From positions 7,440,001 to 7,504,000 of the forward strand of contig OZ252260.1 in NCBI GenBank assembly GCA_965249925.1: a stretch of DNA of 64,000 nt, in the 5' to 3' direction. Origin of the DNA: Hoeflea_A sp965249925. GTDB lineage: Bacteria > Pseudomonadota > Alphaproteobacteria > Rhizobiales > Rhizobiaceae. How positions within the stretch are numbered: the first letter of the stretch is position 1; each line of letters starts with the position of its first letter. The position numbers and the translations under genes were made by a program. This document shows positions 1 through 7,972 of this stretch, piece after piece. The notes under the pieces were generated by a model that was given only the letters and a program-made list of their open reading frames with translations, did no database searches and had not been told where the DNA came from.

Positions 1-167
1 CTGCCGTCGCCGATGGCGTAGTGGTCGGACCGGTGCGCTCGGACGCGGACACCGGCGGCCGGAAACACCCCCGTTTCGATCGCCGCTATGCGCAGCACAT
101 CACACAACGCGGCGATGTCGAGATCGGGCTCCAGATTACCGGAATAGTCGACCGTCAGGTGCGGCAT
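1..167 (-). CDS. 5-carboxymethyl-2-hydroxymuconate delta-isomerase family, partial (5' end only)
   Basis: Reading from an ATG at 167, the first 55 codons give a protein starting MPHLTVDYSGNLEP and continuing with a GVFPAAGVRVRAH segment. This matches the N-terminus of the CHMI (HpaF) family, whose catalytic base is the proline exposed after Met removal; that Pro2 is present. HpaF isomerises an intermediate of homoprotocatechuate degradation, but relatives act on other muconates. A strong GGAGG lies 8 bases upstream of the ATG. The gene follows the aminotransferase by 15 bases and is probably in its operon. The rest lies outside the window, so the substrate cannot be judged. Confidence 0.8.
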   Translation of the reverse strand, partial: MPHLTVDYSGNLEPDLDIAALCDVLRIAAIETGVFPAAGVRVRAHRSDHYAIGDG

Positions 168-182
168 CTGATACCTCCAAAG

Positions 183-1535
183 TCATGCGGCTCTCAGGCC
201 CGCATCCAATGCCTCGACGATCTTAGCGGCTTCGTCCCGATCGATCACCAGCGGTGGCGATAAAATGATGTTGGCGCCGGACACCCGGACCATCACGCCC
301 GCCTCGTAAGTGGCATGGTGTACGCGGCCGATGGTCGCCTTGTCGATGGGCGTCTTAGTACCCCGGTCCGACACCAGCTCGAGGGCACACATCAGCCCTT
401 CCCCACCGCGGACGTCGCCGATCAGATCATGTTTGTCCTGCAGCCCTTTTAACCCCGCATGGATCTCGGCACCGCGCTGGGCAGCATTGCGATGGACCTG
501 CAGCTGTTCCGTTTCGGCCAGGCAGGCGATGGCGGCGGCCGCCCCCACCGGATGGCCGGAATAGGTGTAGCCGTGACCGATGTTCGCGACGCCGGTGGTA
601 TCTTTTTCGAACGCCTCGACCATCTTTTCACCGATCATCACGGCACCAAAGGGAAAATAGCCATTGGTGATCGCCTTGGCGGTACACATCAGGTCGGGTT
701 TGACGTTCCAGTGACGTGAACCGGTCCATGATCCGGTGCGGCCGAAAGCTGTGATGACCTCATCGGCGATCAGCAGGATCCCGTGTCGGTCGCAGATCTC
801 CCGCACCTTCGGCATGAAACTCTCATGCGGCGGGATCACGCCGCCGGCACCGAGCACCGGCTCCATGATCATCGCGGCGATGGTTCCGGCACCCTGGAAG
901 GCAATCTCGTCCTCGAGCGCCGCGGCACACAAATCCGCCAGCCTGGCTGGATCCGATTCGTTGAAGGGATTTCGGTAGGTGTACGGCGCCGGAATGTGGT
1001 GGCAGCCGGCCAGCAGAGGTTCATAGGCCGCACGGAAATTGGCATTCCCGTTGACACTGGCCCCGCCGAAGTGGGTTCCATGGTAGCCCTTCTTGAGGCT
1101 CAGGAACTTGGTACGGCCGGCGTCACCGCGGATTTTGTGATATTGCCGCGCCAGCCGCAGGGCAGTCTCGACGCTGTCCGACCCGCCACTGGTAAAAAAG
1201 GCCCGCACCAGACCGTCAACGGCGAAGAAATCCCGCAGCTTGAAGCTCAATTCGATCAACACGTCATTGGTGGTGCCGCGGAAGGTCGAATAATAGGGCA
1301 ATACGTCAAGCTGTTCGGCAATCGCCTGCTTCACCGGATCGCACGAGAACCCGAGATTGACGTTCCACAAACCCCCAACCGCATCGACGACCTGATGCCC
1401 GTCGACGTCGGTGATCCGAACCCCTTCCGCAGCCGTCACGATGGTCGGCGGGTTCTCCAGCATATCGGCCGGATGCGCCATCGGATGCCACAAGTGCCGT
1501 GCGTTGTTTTCCTTGAGAAAATTGGAGTCCTTCAT
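183..1535 (-). CDS. Class III (omega) pyridoxal-phosphate aminotransferase
   Basis: 450-residue fold-type I aminotransferase that moves an amino group from an omega- or beta-amine to a keto acid such as pyruvate in the cytosol. The PLP signature is clear: SGGSDSVETALR near residue 117, the aspartate of LIADEVITAFGR (D258) and the Schiff-base lysine in TAKAITNG (K287). The N-terminal HLWHPM segment is typical of the omega-amino-acid:pyruvate and taurine-type branch. The ATG at 1535 is preferred because it has GAGAGG upstream and starts where relatives start; a longer in-frame reading into the IclR gene is unlikely. It follows the IclR gene by 49 bases, suggesting a regulated catabolic operon with the HpaF-like isomerase. 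The exact substrate is unknown. Confidence 0.88.
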   Translation of the reverse strand: MKDSNFLKENNARHLWHPMAHPADMLENPPTIVTAAEGVRITDVDGHQVVDAVGGLWNVNLGFSCDPVKQAIAEQLDVLPYYSTFRGTTNDVLIELSFKLRDFFAVDGLVRAFFTSGGSDSVETALRLARQYHKIRGDAGRTKFLSLKKGYHGTHFGGASVNGNANFRAAYEPLLAGCHHIPAPYTYRNPFNESDPARLADLCAAALEDEIAFQGAGTIAAMIMEPVLGAGGVIPPHESFMPKVREICDRHGILLIADEVITAFGRTGSWTGSRHWNVKPDLMCTAKAITNGYFPFGAVMIGEKMVEAFEKDTTGVANIGHGYTYSGHPVGAAAAIACLAETEQLQVHRNAAQRGAEIHAGLKGLQDKHDLIGDVRGGEGLMCALELVSDRGTKTPIDKATIGRVHHATYEAGVMVRVSGANIILSPPLVIDRDEAAKIVEALDAGLRAA

Positions 1536-1584
1536 GTCGTCCTCTCGGTGTTGAGACTGGCCGGCCCGTCCCGGCGCCGCGCCG

Positions 1585-2370
1585 TCATGCGGCCGCACCC
1601 CAGACCTGTTGCAGTTGCGGTGCGACGTCGCCGCCGATGGCCCGGGACAACCGATGACATGCCGATCTGAGCATGTTCCTGGAACTATCAAGCAGGGTCT
1701 CGGTCACGCGCGATGTCGGGATGGCGACGGCCGCTGTCGCGGCTGCCCGGCCGCTTCGATCGAATATTGGTACCGCCAGAGTATAAACATCCTTTTCGAA
1801 GCCCTGATCGCATTCGGCAATGCCATTTCTGCGGGTCGTCTCGATTATTGCGCGCAGTGCTGCCGGGTCGGTTACAGTAAGGTCGGTGTATGACGTCAGG
1901 GGCTGGGCCAGATACGAGTCCACAAACGCCGCTTCTGAAAACGCAAGGATGGCATAGCCCGACGATGTCGCATGCAGCGGCAACATCTCCGCTTCGTCGA
2001 GCGAGACGGTGATTCCCTTGCGCGGCAGATCGGCGCTGTATATCGGCGACAGCACATTCCCCTGAAGCAGGGAAACGTGCACCAGTTCGCCGATTTGGGC
2101 GGCCATACGGTCGACGATCGGTTCGATGGCGCGGCGCACCGGAAACGTCCGCTCACGAACACTCGCAAGGCGTAGCACGGCCGGTCCCATACGATAGGCT
2201 TTGCTCACCGGGTCCTGCTCCACGAAACCATTGGCCTGCAGCTCCGCCAGATGCCGGTAGATCGTCGCCTTGTCCTGTCCGCAGAGCCGTTGGAATTCGG
2301 ACAGACCGATTTCCGGCTGCGCCACCGAAAAGAAATTGAGCAGATTGAGCGCCTTGCTGATGGTCCCCAT
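1585..2370 (-). CDS. IclR-family transcriptional regulator
   Basis: 261-residue regulator. Residues 1-65 form the winged helix-turn-helix (ISKALNLLNFF, then DKATIYRHLAELQANGFVEQ). The remainder is the IclR effector domain, with a GYAILAF segment and the CDQGFEKDVYTLAVPIFD region that lines the ligand pocket in this family. The ATG at 2370 begins immediately before the HTH; a longer frame to 2472 adds a cysteine-rich tail with no family support. It is the first gene of the operon with the aminotransferase and probably controls it. A perfect 17-bp palindrome at 2454..2470 is a likely operator. The effector is unknown. Confidence 0.9.
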   Translation of the reverse strand: MGTISKALNLLNFFSVAQPEIGLSEFQRLCGQDKATIYRHLAELQANGFVEQDPVSKAYRMGPAVLRLASVRERTFPVRRAIEPIVDRMAAQIGELVHVSLLQGNVLSPIYSADLPRKGITVSLDEAEMLPLHATSSGYAILAFSEAAFVDSYLAQPLTSYTDLTVTDPAALRAIIETTRRNGIAECDQGFEKDVYTLAVPIFDRSGRAAATAAVAIPTSRVTETLLDSSRNMLRSACHRLSRAIGGDVAPQLQQVWGAAA

Positions 2371-2453
2371 CTGAAGTCGTCCTGCGAACGGTGTGACCGT
2401 GATCGCCCAACAATGCCTACAATCCGCGCAAACTTCAAGTTTTTTGCAACAAC

Positions 2454-2470
2454 GGTTCAAATAATGAACC
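2454..2470. promoter_or_regulatory. Perfect inverted repeat, candidate IclR operator
   Basis: GGTTCA-AATAA-TGAACC, 6-bp arms with a 5-bp centre and no mismatch, 83 bases upstream of the iclR-type start codon in the divergent region with cpdB. Size and symmetry suit a dimeric IclR-family operator. That this protein binds here is inference. Confidence 0.5.
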
Positions 2471-2552
2471 AAGATAATTGCGCGACAGCGCTACTATGCT
2501 GCCACGGTCGTCGCAATTGTGATATTTTCATCGGCTGGGACGAACCATCCGG

Positions 2553-2570
2553 CTGTCATCGATCTGATAA
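2553..2570 (+). promoter_or_regulatory. Weak PHO-box-like direct repeat upstream of cpdB
   Basis: CTGTCAT-CGAT-CTGATAA. The first 7-mer is a perfect PHO half-site. The second, in the expected 11-bp phase, matches 4 of 7 positions. It ends 57 bases before the cpdB start codon, almost the same spacing as the much stronger box before btaA (58 bases). It may be chance. Confidence 0.3.
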
Positions 2571-2627
2571 AAAAGGTCGGTAACCGGCGGAGACAATCAC
2601 CACCGATAGGACGACAGGAGCAGAGTC

Positions 2628-4607
2628 ATGACACAAAAAACATCCTTCGTGATCAATCGACGCCATTTTCTGGCGGGCAGCGCGGCTGTCGGGGCAGTCG
2701 CCCTGATTCATCCGTTCTCGGCACTGGCCGCCGACGACCAGGCGCATTTGCGGCTGATGGAAACCACCGACCTGCACGTCCACGTCTTCCCTTACGACTA
2801 TTACGGCGACCGGCCGACCGACAGTGTGGGTCTCGCCCGCACGGCATCCATCATCCGCAGCCTTCGTGACGAGGCGACCAACTCGATGCTCGTCGACAAC
2901 GGCGACTTCCTGCAGGGCAACCCGATGGGCGACTACATCGCCTATGAGCGGGGCATGAAGGAAGGCGACATGCACCCGATCATCCAGGCCATGAACACGC
3001 TTGGCTTCGATGCCTCGACCCTCGGAAACCACGAGTTCAACTACGGCCTCGACTTCATGTTCAAGACCCTCGACGGCGCCGATTTCCCGGTCGTGTCGGC
3101 CAATGTGACCAAGGGTATGCTGGCGTCCAATCCGCGCGACGACGAGTTGTTCCTGAAGCCCTATGTGATCATCGACAAGACGATCCGTGACGGAAGCGGC
3201 AATGCGCATCCGATCCGCGTCGGTCTGATCGGCTTCGTTCCGCCGCAGATCATGAACTGGGACCGCCGCCACCTCGAAGGCAAGGCCAATGCCCGTGACA
3301 TCGTGCAGTCGGCCGAAGCCTGGGTGCCGGAAATGAAGGAAGCCGGCGCCGATATCATTATCGCCCTGTCGCACTCCGGCATCGATCCGAGCGACCGCAG
3401 CGACGGCATGGAAAACGCCTCCCTGCACCTCGCAGCCATCGACGGCATCGACGCGCTGATGACCGGTCACCACCATCTGGTCTTCCCCGGTCCGAAATAC
3501 GCCGACATGCCCGGCATCGACGCGGAAAAAGGCACCCTGTTCGGCAAACCGGCAGCCATGGGCGGCTTCTGGGGATCGCATCTCGGCGTCATCGATCTGA
3601 TGCTGCAGCGCGATGGCAACAGCTGGAAAATCGTCAGCTTCGAAACGTCGGCACCCGCCATCTACACGCGCGAAGGCCGCAAGAACATCCCGCTGGTCGA
3701 AAGCCAGCAGGACGTTCTCGACTCTGTCGCCAAGGAGCATGACGACACGCTTTCCTATGTCCGCCGCGCGGTTGGCAAGACCTCGGCGCCGCTACACTCC
3801 TACTTTGCTCTCGTCGCCGACGACCCGTCGGTTCAGATCGTCAGTCAGGCGCAGACCTGGTACATCGATCAGATGATGAAGGGCACTCAGTGGGAGGGTC
3901 TGCCGATCCTGTCGGCGGCCGCCCCGTTCAAGGCCGGCGGTCGCGGCGGTCCGGAATACTACACCGACGTGGCACCCGGCGATGTCGCCATCAAGAACGT
4001 GTCCGATCTCTATCTCTATCCGAACACCGTGCGGGCGGTCGCCATCACCGGCGCGCAGGTCAAGGACTGGCTGGAACGGTCGGCAGGCATCTTCAACCAG
4101 CTGCAGCCGGGTCAGTCCGATCAGCCGCTGATCAACAACGAGTTCCCGTCTTACAATTTCGACATCATCGACGGCGTCACCTATCAGATCGACCTGACTC
4201 AGCCGTCGAAATACGACAAGGACGGCAATCTGGTAAATGCCGATGCCGATCGCATTACCGACTTGAAGTACAACGGTGAACCCATTGACCCGAATCAGAG
4301 ATTCGTGGTCGCCACCAACAACTACCGTGCTGGCGGCGGCGGCAATTTCCCGGGCATCAACGACGAGGTGGTAATCTTCGTCGCGCCGGACACCAACCGT
4401 GACGTGATCGTCCGCTACATCGTCGACAAGGGCACGATCAACCCGTCGGCCGACGCCAACTGGACCTTCAAGCCGATCGATGGTGCCACGGCGGTGTTCG
4501 AAACCGGCCCGAAAGCCAAGGAGTTCATGAAGGACGTCAAGGGCGTCCAGATCGAGGCGGCCGGCGACGGTGCCGAAGGCTTCGCCAAATACCGCATCGC
4601 CATGTAG
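2628..4607 (+). CDS. cpdB: 2',3'-cyclic-nucleotide 2'-phosphodiesterase / 3'-nucleotidase
   Basis: 659-residue periplasmic enzyme that hydrolyses 2',3'-cyclic nucleotides and then 3'-nucleotides, scavenging phosphate and nucleosides from RNA breakdown. The N-terminus carries a twin-arginine export signal (NRRHFLAG, then a hydrophobic stretch ending FSALAAD). The metallophosphatase motifs follow in order: TTDLHVHVFPYDYY, LVDNGDFLQGNP, GNHEFNYG, SHSG and TGHHHLVFP. The C-terminal half is the 5'-nucleotidase substrate domain (NNYRAGGGGNFPG). Length matches the CpdB family (about 650). SD-like AGGAG lies before the ATG. The gene stands alone, divergent from the iclR operon, and ends in a good terminator. 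Confidence 0.93.
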   Translation: MTQKTSFVINRRHFLAGSAAVGAVALIHPFSALAADDQAHLRLMETTDLHVHVFPYDYYGDRPTDSVGLARTASIIRSLRDEATNSMLVDNGDFLQGNPMGDYIAYERGMKEGDMHPIIQAMNTLGFDASTLGNHEFNYGLDFMFKTLDGADFPVVSANVTKGMLASNPRDDELFLKPYVIIDKTIRDGSGNAHPIRVGLIGFVPPQIMNWDRRHLEGKANARDIVQSAEAWVPEMKEAGADIIIALSHSGIDPSDRSDGMENASLHLAAIDGIDALMTGHHHLVFPGPKYADMPGIDAEKGTLFGKPAAMGGFWGSHLGVIDLMLQRDGNSWKIVSFETSAPAIYTREGRKNIPLVESQQDVLDSVAKEHDDTLSYVRRAVGKTSAPLHSYFALVADDPSVQIVSQAQTWYIDQMMKGTQWEGLPILSAAAPFKAGGRGGPEYYTDVAPGDVAIKNVSDLYLYPNTVRAVAITGAQVKDWLERSAGIFNQLQPGQSDQPLINNEFPSYNFDIIDGVTYQIDLTQPSKYDKDGNLVNADADRITDLKYNGEPIDPNQRFVVATNNYRAGGGGNFPGINDEVVIFVAPDTNRDVIVRYIVDKGTINPSADANWTFKPIDGATAVFETGPKAKEFMKDVKGVQIEAAGDGAEGFAKYRIAM

Positions 4608-4633
4608 GCACTGGGAATAGGACAAACGAGCTG

Positions 4634-4670
4634 GGCCGTCGCCGGAAAGGTGGCGGCCTTCTTTTCTTTC
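4634..4670 (+). terminator. Rho-independent terminator of cpdB
   Basis: A 10-bp GC-rich stem, GGCCGTCGCC with GGTGGCGGCC (two G-U pairs), encloses the loop GGAAA. It is followed by a pyrimidine tract, TTCTTTTCTTTC, 27 bases after the cpdB stop codon. Confidence 0.75.
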
Positions 4671-4763
4671 AGGTTCGGCTCGGGTTCTCTCGGTCGGGCC
4701 ACGAGGATGTGAGGGCGCACAATCGCTCGAAATTGGCAAAACCAGTCTGTCGCAAGGGATTCA

Positions 4764-5846
4764 TCAAAGACGGTAGCCGAGTCGATCACGGAAGCGCTCG
4801 TAGGGCCGATGTCCCCTGACTGCGGTTCCAAGCAGGACAGCCTTTGGCACACGATAGTTGCCGGTGCGCAGCAACCACCCCAGCCAGAGTACCAATGTGA
4901 CAAGGAAGAACCGGACGGCTGATGCGTACCGATACACATGGCAGGCCGCACTTACTCCGCTGTTCCGAGGTGCTGTTCCGTAACCGAACCTGTGCAAGAG
5001 CTCACCGGCTTCTTGCTCTATGACGCGCACCTCGCATGGCGTCAAACGGCCCTCCCAACGACCAGCACTGTCCGCCGTTATCGGTTTATCAAGATTCGCC
5101 CACATGCTGAGCAAGTACTGTTTGGACCGTTCTTTCTTGGCGGCTTCCAGAGAATGGAAATCCAGCACGCTGTTTTGCCATGGGAGGTCAAGAAACGCGA
5201 AAATATCCGCCAAGGTTGGACGCGGCTGTCGAACCAACTCCTCATAGCGATGAATTCGAACCACCGTGTCACCCAATTCATCAGACAGCCCAAGCGCGGC
5301 GCGCTGGTCGTTCGCCCACATCCTCGCCGCCCGCTGAACAGAACCATGGTAGGTTTCATATAGCCCGGCCAGTCTCTTGCACGAAACGGCGTGATCCCGG
5401 GGATCGCGGACCTGTACGATAATCTTGGTATCCGGATGCGCTTTCATAACAAAAGGAACCACCAGCCAGGCCTGGTGCTCCTTGATTACCACCCGTCTCG
5501 CGCCAAACAGACGCATCCCCTTGCGGTATGCATAAAGATAAAGTGCACATGAATCGTGTTGCGCAACGTTCTCCATCAGCTCATTTTCATGCACGCTGAC
5601 ACCGGTATAGAACGTACTTTCATTAATCCTTCGACTTGCTTCTTGTACAATGTCTTTCCAGGAGGATTGGCTCTTTTCTTTACTGTTGTGATACTCCACG
5701 CAAAGGTGGCCCAACGCCATCGTGTTCGGGGCGTAGACATCCGTGTGCGCGTCGAACAGGCATCGCAATAAGTTCGACCCGGCCCGCTCGGAGCACATCA
5801 AAATCGTCGGCGGTGAAGAGAAATCCTCGATGTGTGAACGCAACAA
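4764..5846 (-). CDS. PAPS-dependent sulfotransferase family protein
   Basis: 360-residue protein with the two cofactor-binding signatures of sulfotransferases. Near residue 19, SERAGSNLLRCLFDAHTDVYAP forms the 5'-phosphosulfate loop. Near residue 146, VRDPRDHAVSCKRL binds the 3'-phosphate. A single hydrophobic segment near residue 313 (RFFLVTLVLWLGWLL) suggests a C-terminal membrane anchor, unusual for a cytosolic enzyme. The start is TTG, preceded by GGAGG. It lies 23 bases after the dCTP-deaminase-like gene and is probably co-transcribed with it. Base composition is lower in GC than the flanking genes, hinting at transfer. The acceptor (lipid, saccharide or small molecule) cannot be told. 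Confidence 0.75.
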   Translation of the reverse strand: MLRSHIEDFSSPPTILMCSERAGSNLLRCLFDAHTDVYAPNTMALGHLCVEYHNSKEKSQSSWKDIVQEASRRINESTFYTGVSVHENELMENVAQHDSCALYLYAYRKGMRLFGARRVVIKEHQAWLVVPFVMKAHPDTKIIVQVRDPRDHAVSCKRLAGLYETYHGSVQRAARMWANDQRAALGLSDELGDTVVRIHRYEELVRQPRPTLADIFAFLDLPWQNSVLDFHSLEAAKKERSKQYLLSMWANLDKPITADSAGRWEGRLTPCEVRVIEQEAGELLHRFGYGTAPRNSGVSAACHVYRYASAVRFFLVTLVLWLGWLLRTGNYRVPKAVLLGTAVRGHRPYERFRDRLGYRL

Positions 5847-5869
5847 ACCCTCCGTGCAAGAGCACCGTC

Positions 5870-6421
5870 TTAGTCATCCTTGAACCGATCAAGGTAAGCC
5901 ATTGAGGCCGTTGGATTTCTCTGATCAACATATTTCCCCGTATACAACCGCGGTTCGCCCACGACGGTGAACCAGAAGATCTGACCGAACAGGAAACCGG
6001 AGTAAACCCGTGTCGGTCGTTGCACGGTTATTTCGAGGGTAATCTGACCAAAGAACCCCTGGTCAATGAGCCCGGCAGTGACATGGTTCGTTACGAACTT
6101 CCGGCCGACCGAACTCCTGCCCGTAACCAGCGAAGCAAAGTAATCCGATCCAAAAACCTCTTGTGTCGCTCCCAGGTAGCACTCATTGGGGCTCAAAATC
6201 AGCCCGGAGTCGGGAATCTCGATATCTTCGAAATCATCCGGCTCGCTTAAGTCAATTATACTATTTTTAAGTCGCCTGATCTTTGGCGACAGCCTGTAGT
6301 TGTATGAATTGGGATTGACCTGACGTTCGTCGAACGGATCGATTGTAATATGTTTCGATTTTACTCGCGCAATTATCTCACTACCAGTCAGCCAACCGGA
6401 GGTAATGTTCGTTGTCACCAT
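5870..6421 (-). CDS. dCTP deaminase / dUTPase-fold protein
   Basis: 183-residue protein of the Dcd/dUTPase trimer fold. Visible family motifs are QVNPNSYNYRL (versus QPASVDLRLG), TGRSSVGRKFV (substrate loop), the key segment AGLIDQGFFGQITLEI (family GFIDPGFEGHITLEL with the catalytic glutamate), GQIFWF, and YTGKYVDQRNPTAS near the C-terminus. Canonical Dcd deaminates dCTP to dUTP. Divergence in several motifs and the sulfotransferase neighbour make a specialised role possible. The start at 6421 fits the domain; an ATG at 6484 would add 21 unconserved residues. The AT-rich coding sequence is unlike its neighbours. Confidence 0.7.
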   Translation of the reverse strand: MVTTNITSGWLTGSEIIARVKSKHITIDPFDERQVNPNSYNYRLSPKIRRLKNSIIDLSEPDDFEDIEIPDSGLILSPNECYLGATQEVFGSDYFASLVTGRSSVGRKFVTNHVTAGLIDQGFFGQITLEITVQRPTRVYSGFLFGQIFWFTVVGEPRLYTGKYVDQRNPTASMAYLDRFKDD

Positions 6422-6890
6422 CGACTTTTCGCCCCAGATCCCTTCTCTTGGTATTGAAAATTCCTTTGGTTTGTGTCGGTTCATCCAACGGAAGCACAGC
6501 CTCTTCGCTCAGTTGGTCAACATAAGTGCACTTGCGGCCAAATTGCGTCTCCCATCGACCCTGGCGCGATTTCCTATTCCGCGAGTGAATCCTGTCTGTC
6601 TTTTCCAGCCCCTGGCTTCATACGCCCATGCCGAAACTCCCGACGATAGAAGTTTAAGTCAAGCCGCAGCTATAGTGTTCCCCTGCTTTCGGATTGGATT
6701 CCCAAGTATACGATCCCCTTTCGCGCGCGATCAGCGACAGATCATCTTACAGTCTCTCGCCAAATATCGGCATGAGGAAGGTTAGAATGAAACGCAAGAC
6801 GGCCGGGCGCTCGTCAGTCGGCAGCCGTCTGGGTGTGCGGCGCGCCCCCTTTTTTGTCGAAGGGCGGCACGGAAAAGTGCCATTGGCAGG
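6422..6890. other. Non-coding stretch, lower GC
   Basis: About 470 bases between the minus-strand dCTP-deaminase-like gene and the plus-strand orphan ORF. Short open frames exist but none has family resemblance or a convincing ribosome site. It presumably holds the promoter of the 5.9-6.4 kb gene pair. I see no repeat or terminator. Confidence 0.5.
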
Positions 6891-7226
6891 TTGGCGCGCC
6901 TATCACGAGCGCTGTCCCTGACTTTGGCGGACCAGAAGCGCTTGCGCCGGCTTCTCAAGCGCCGGGATGAGCAACTCAAACAATACAAGACCGATCTCAA
7001 CACGGCGCTCAACGCGCTCGACCGGATCCAGCCGCCGGATGACGATGCCGACGCCATGCGCGCGCTCCACCGGCATCAAGCCACCACGGCTCTCGGCGGC
7101 CTGACAACGGTCCTTGTAAGCAGCCGGAACGAAATCTACACAACGCTGAGCGAGGCGCAGCGCGATCATCTGCTGCTGATCCGCAGAAGCGGCATCGTCA
7201 ATGAACAGCTCAGCCATTGGCCGTGA
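6891..7226 (+). CDS. Hypothetical charged helical protein
   Basis: 111-codon frame with a TTG start. The codon pattern (strong G/C at third positions, many Ala, Leu, Arg, Asp) looks coding from about 6915 onwards. The first half (RLRRLLKRRDEQLKQYKTD) is basic and helical, possibly coiled. No signal peptide, membrane segment or known motif is seen. The start is uncertain because no clear ribosome site precedes the TTG. It may be a remnant of a longer gene. I do not recognise the family. Confidence 0.45.
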   Translation: MARLSRALSLTLADQKRLRRLLKRRDEQLKQYKTDLNTALNALDRIQPPDDDADAMRALHRHQATTALGGLTTVLVSSRNEIYTTLSEAQRDHLLLIRRSGIVNEQLSHWP

Positions 7227-7306
7227 GCAGATGTCGGCCGTTTCGGCAACACTGATCGGTCAGAACTCGCTGGATCGGCTGTAAGGGCGGCCAGCCGCAT
7301 GCCCCG

Positions 7307-7801
7307 CTACTCCGGCACACCATTCTCCCACTTCACGTCCTGCCCGAACAGCGGCACGGTGGAAATCGACATCTTCGCCGAGCCATCCTGTACCCGACGC
7401 GAATGGGCAAGATAGATCAGCGTATTGTTGGTTTTGTCGTAAATGCGCTTGATGACAAGCTGCTTCCAGATGATGGAGCGCCGCTGCTTGAAGATCTCCT
7501 CGCCACTTTCCCCGAGGTCGATATCGCCGATCTCGACCGCGCCGGTCTGCCGGCAGGCGATCGACGAATTGGACGGGTCTTCGAACCAGTTGCCCTTCTG
7601 CAGACGGTCGACGAGTCCTCGCTCGAAATAGGCGACGTGGCAGGTGACGCCGGCCACACCCGGATCTTCGACCGCCTCGATGATGATGTCGTTGCCGAGC
7701 CAGTCAACACCGACTTCGCCCACCTGCTCGGCATAGGCGCTGATGACAGTGCCGAATGCCAGGGTCGAGGCGATCGCCAAAGCCGCGGTGAGTTTCTGCA
7801 T
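7307..7801 (-). CDS. creA: CreA family protein
   Basis: 164-residue exported protein of the CreA family, whose function is still not established. An N-terminal signal peptide (MQKLTAALAIASTLAFG...SAYAEQ) precedes the conserved block VGEVGVDWLGNDI, GVTCHVAYFERG and DPSNSSIACRQTG, and the ending SRRVQDGSAKMSISTVPLFG is typical. Two cysteines in the mature part could form a disulfide in the periplasm. The ATG at 7801 is chosen over an upstream one because GAGGAG lies 7 bases before it and the signal peptide begins there. It is a single gene. Confidence 0.9.
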   Translation of the reverse strand: MQKLTAALAIASTLAFGTVISAYAEQVGEVGVDWLGNDIIIEAVEDPGVAGVTCHVAYFERGLVDRLQKGNWFEDPSNSSIACRQTGAVEIGDIDLGESGEEIFKQRRSIIWKQLVIKRIYDKTNNTLIYLAHSRRVQDGSAKMSISTVPLFGQDVKWENGVPE

Positions 7802-7972
7802 GCCTGTCTCCTCTCGCGAAACCATCACCGATATAGGAAGCATTCGCCATGGATATCAGAGCCGCCAAACGAAAATCCTGAAGGATCTCAATACCGCTGG
7901 ACGCAGCCGCATTCCTCTCACTAAGGTGACAGGCCGGAGCCGTTTCCGCTTCCACGTGTACAGGAGTCACTT

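Noticed and set aside
2556..3740. Long open frame antisense to cpdB
   Set aside because: It mirrors the codon structure of cpdB, is rich in His, Val, Arg and Asp as antisense frames of GC-rich genes are, and has no family motif.
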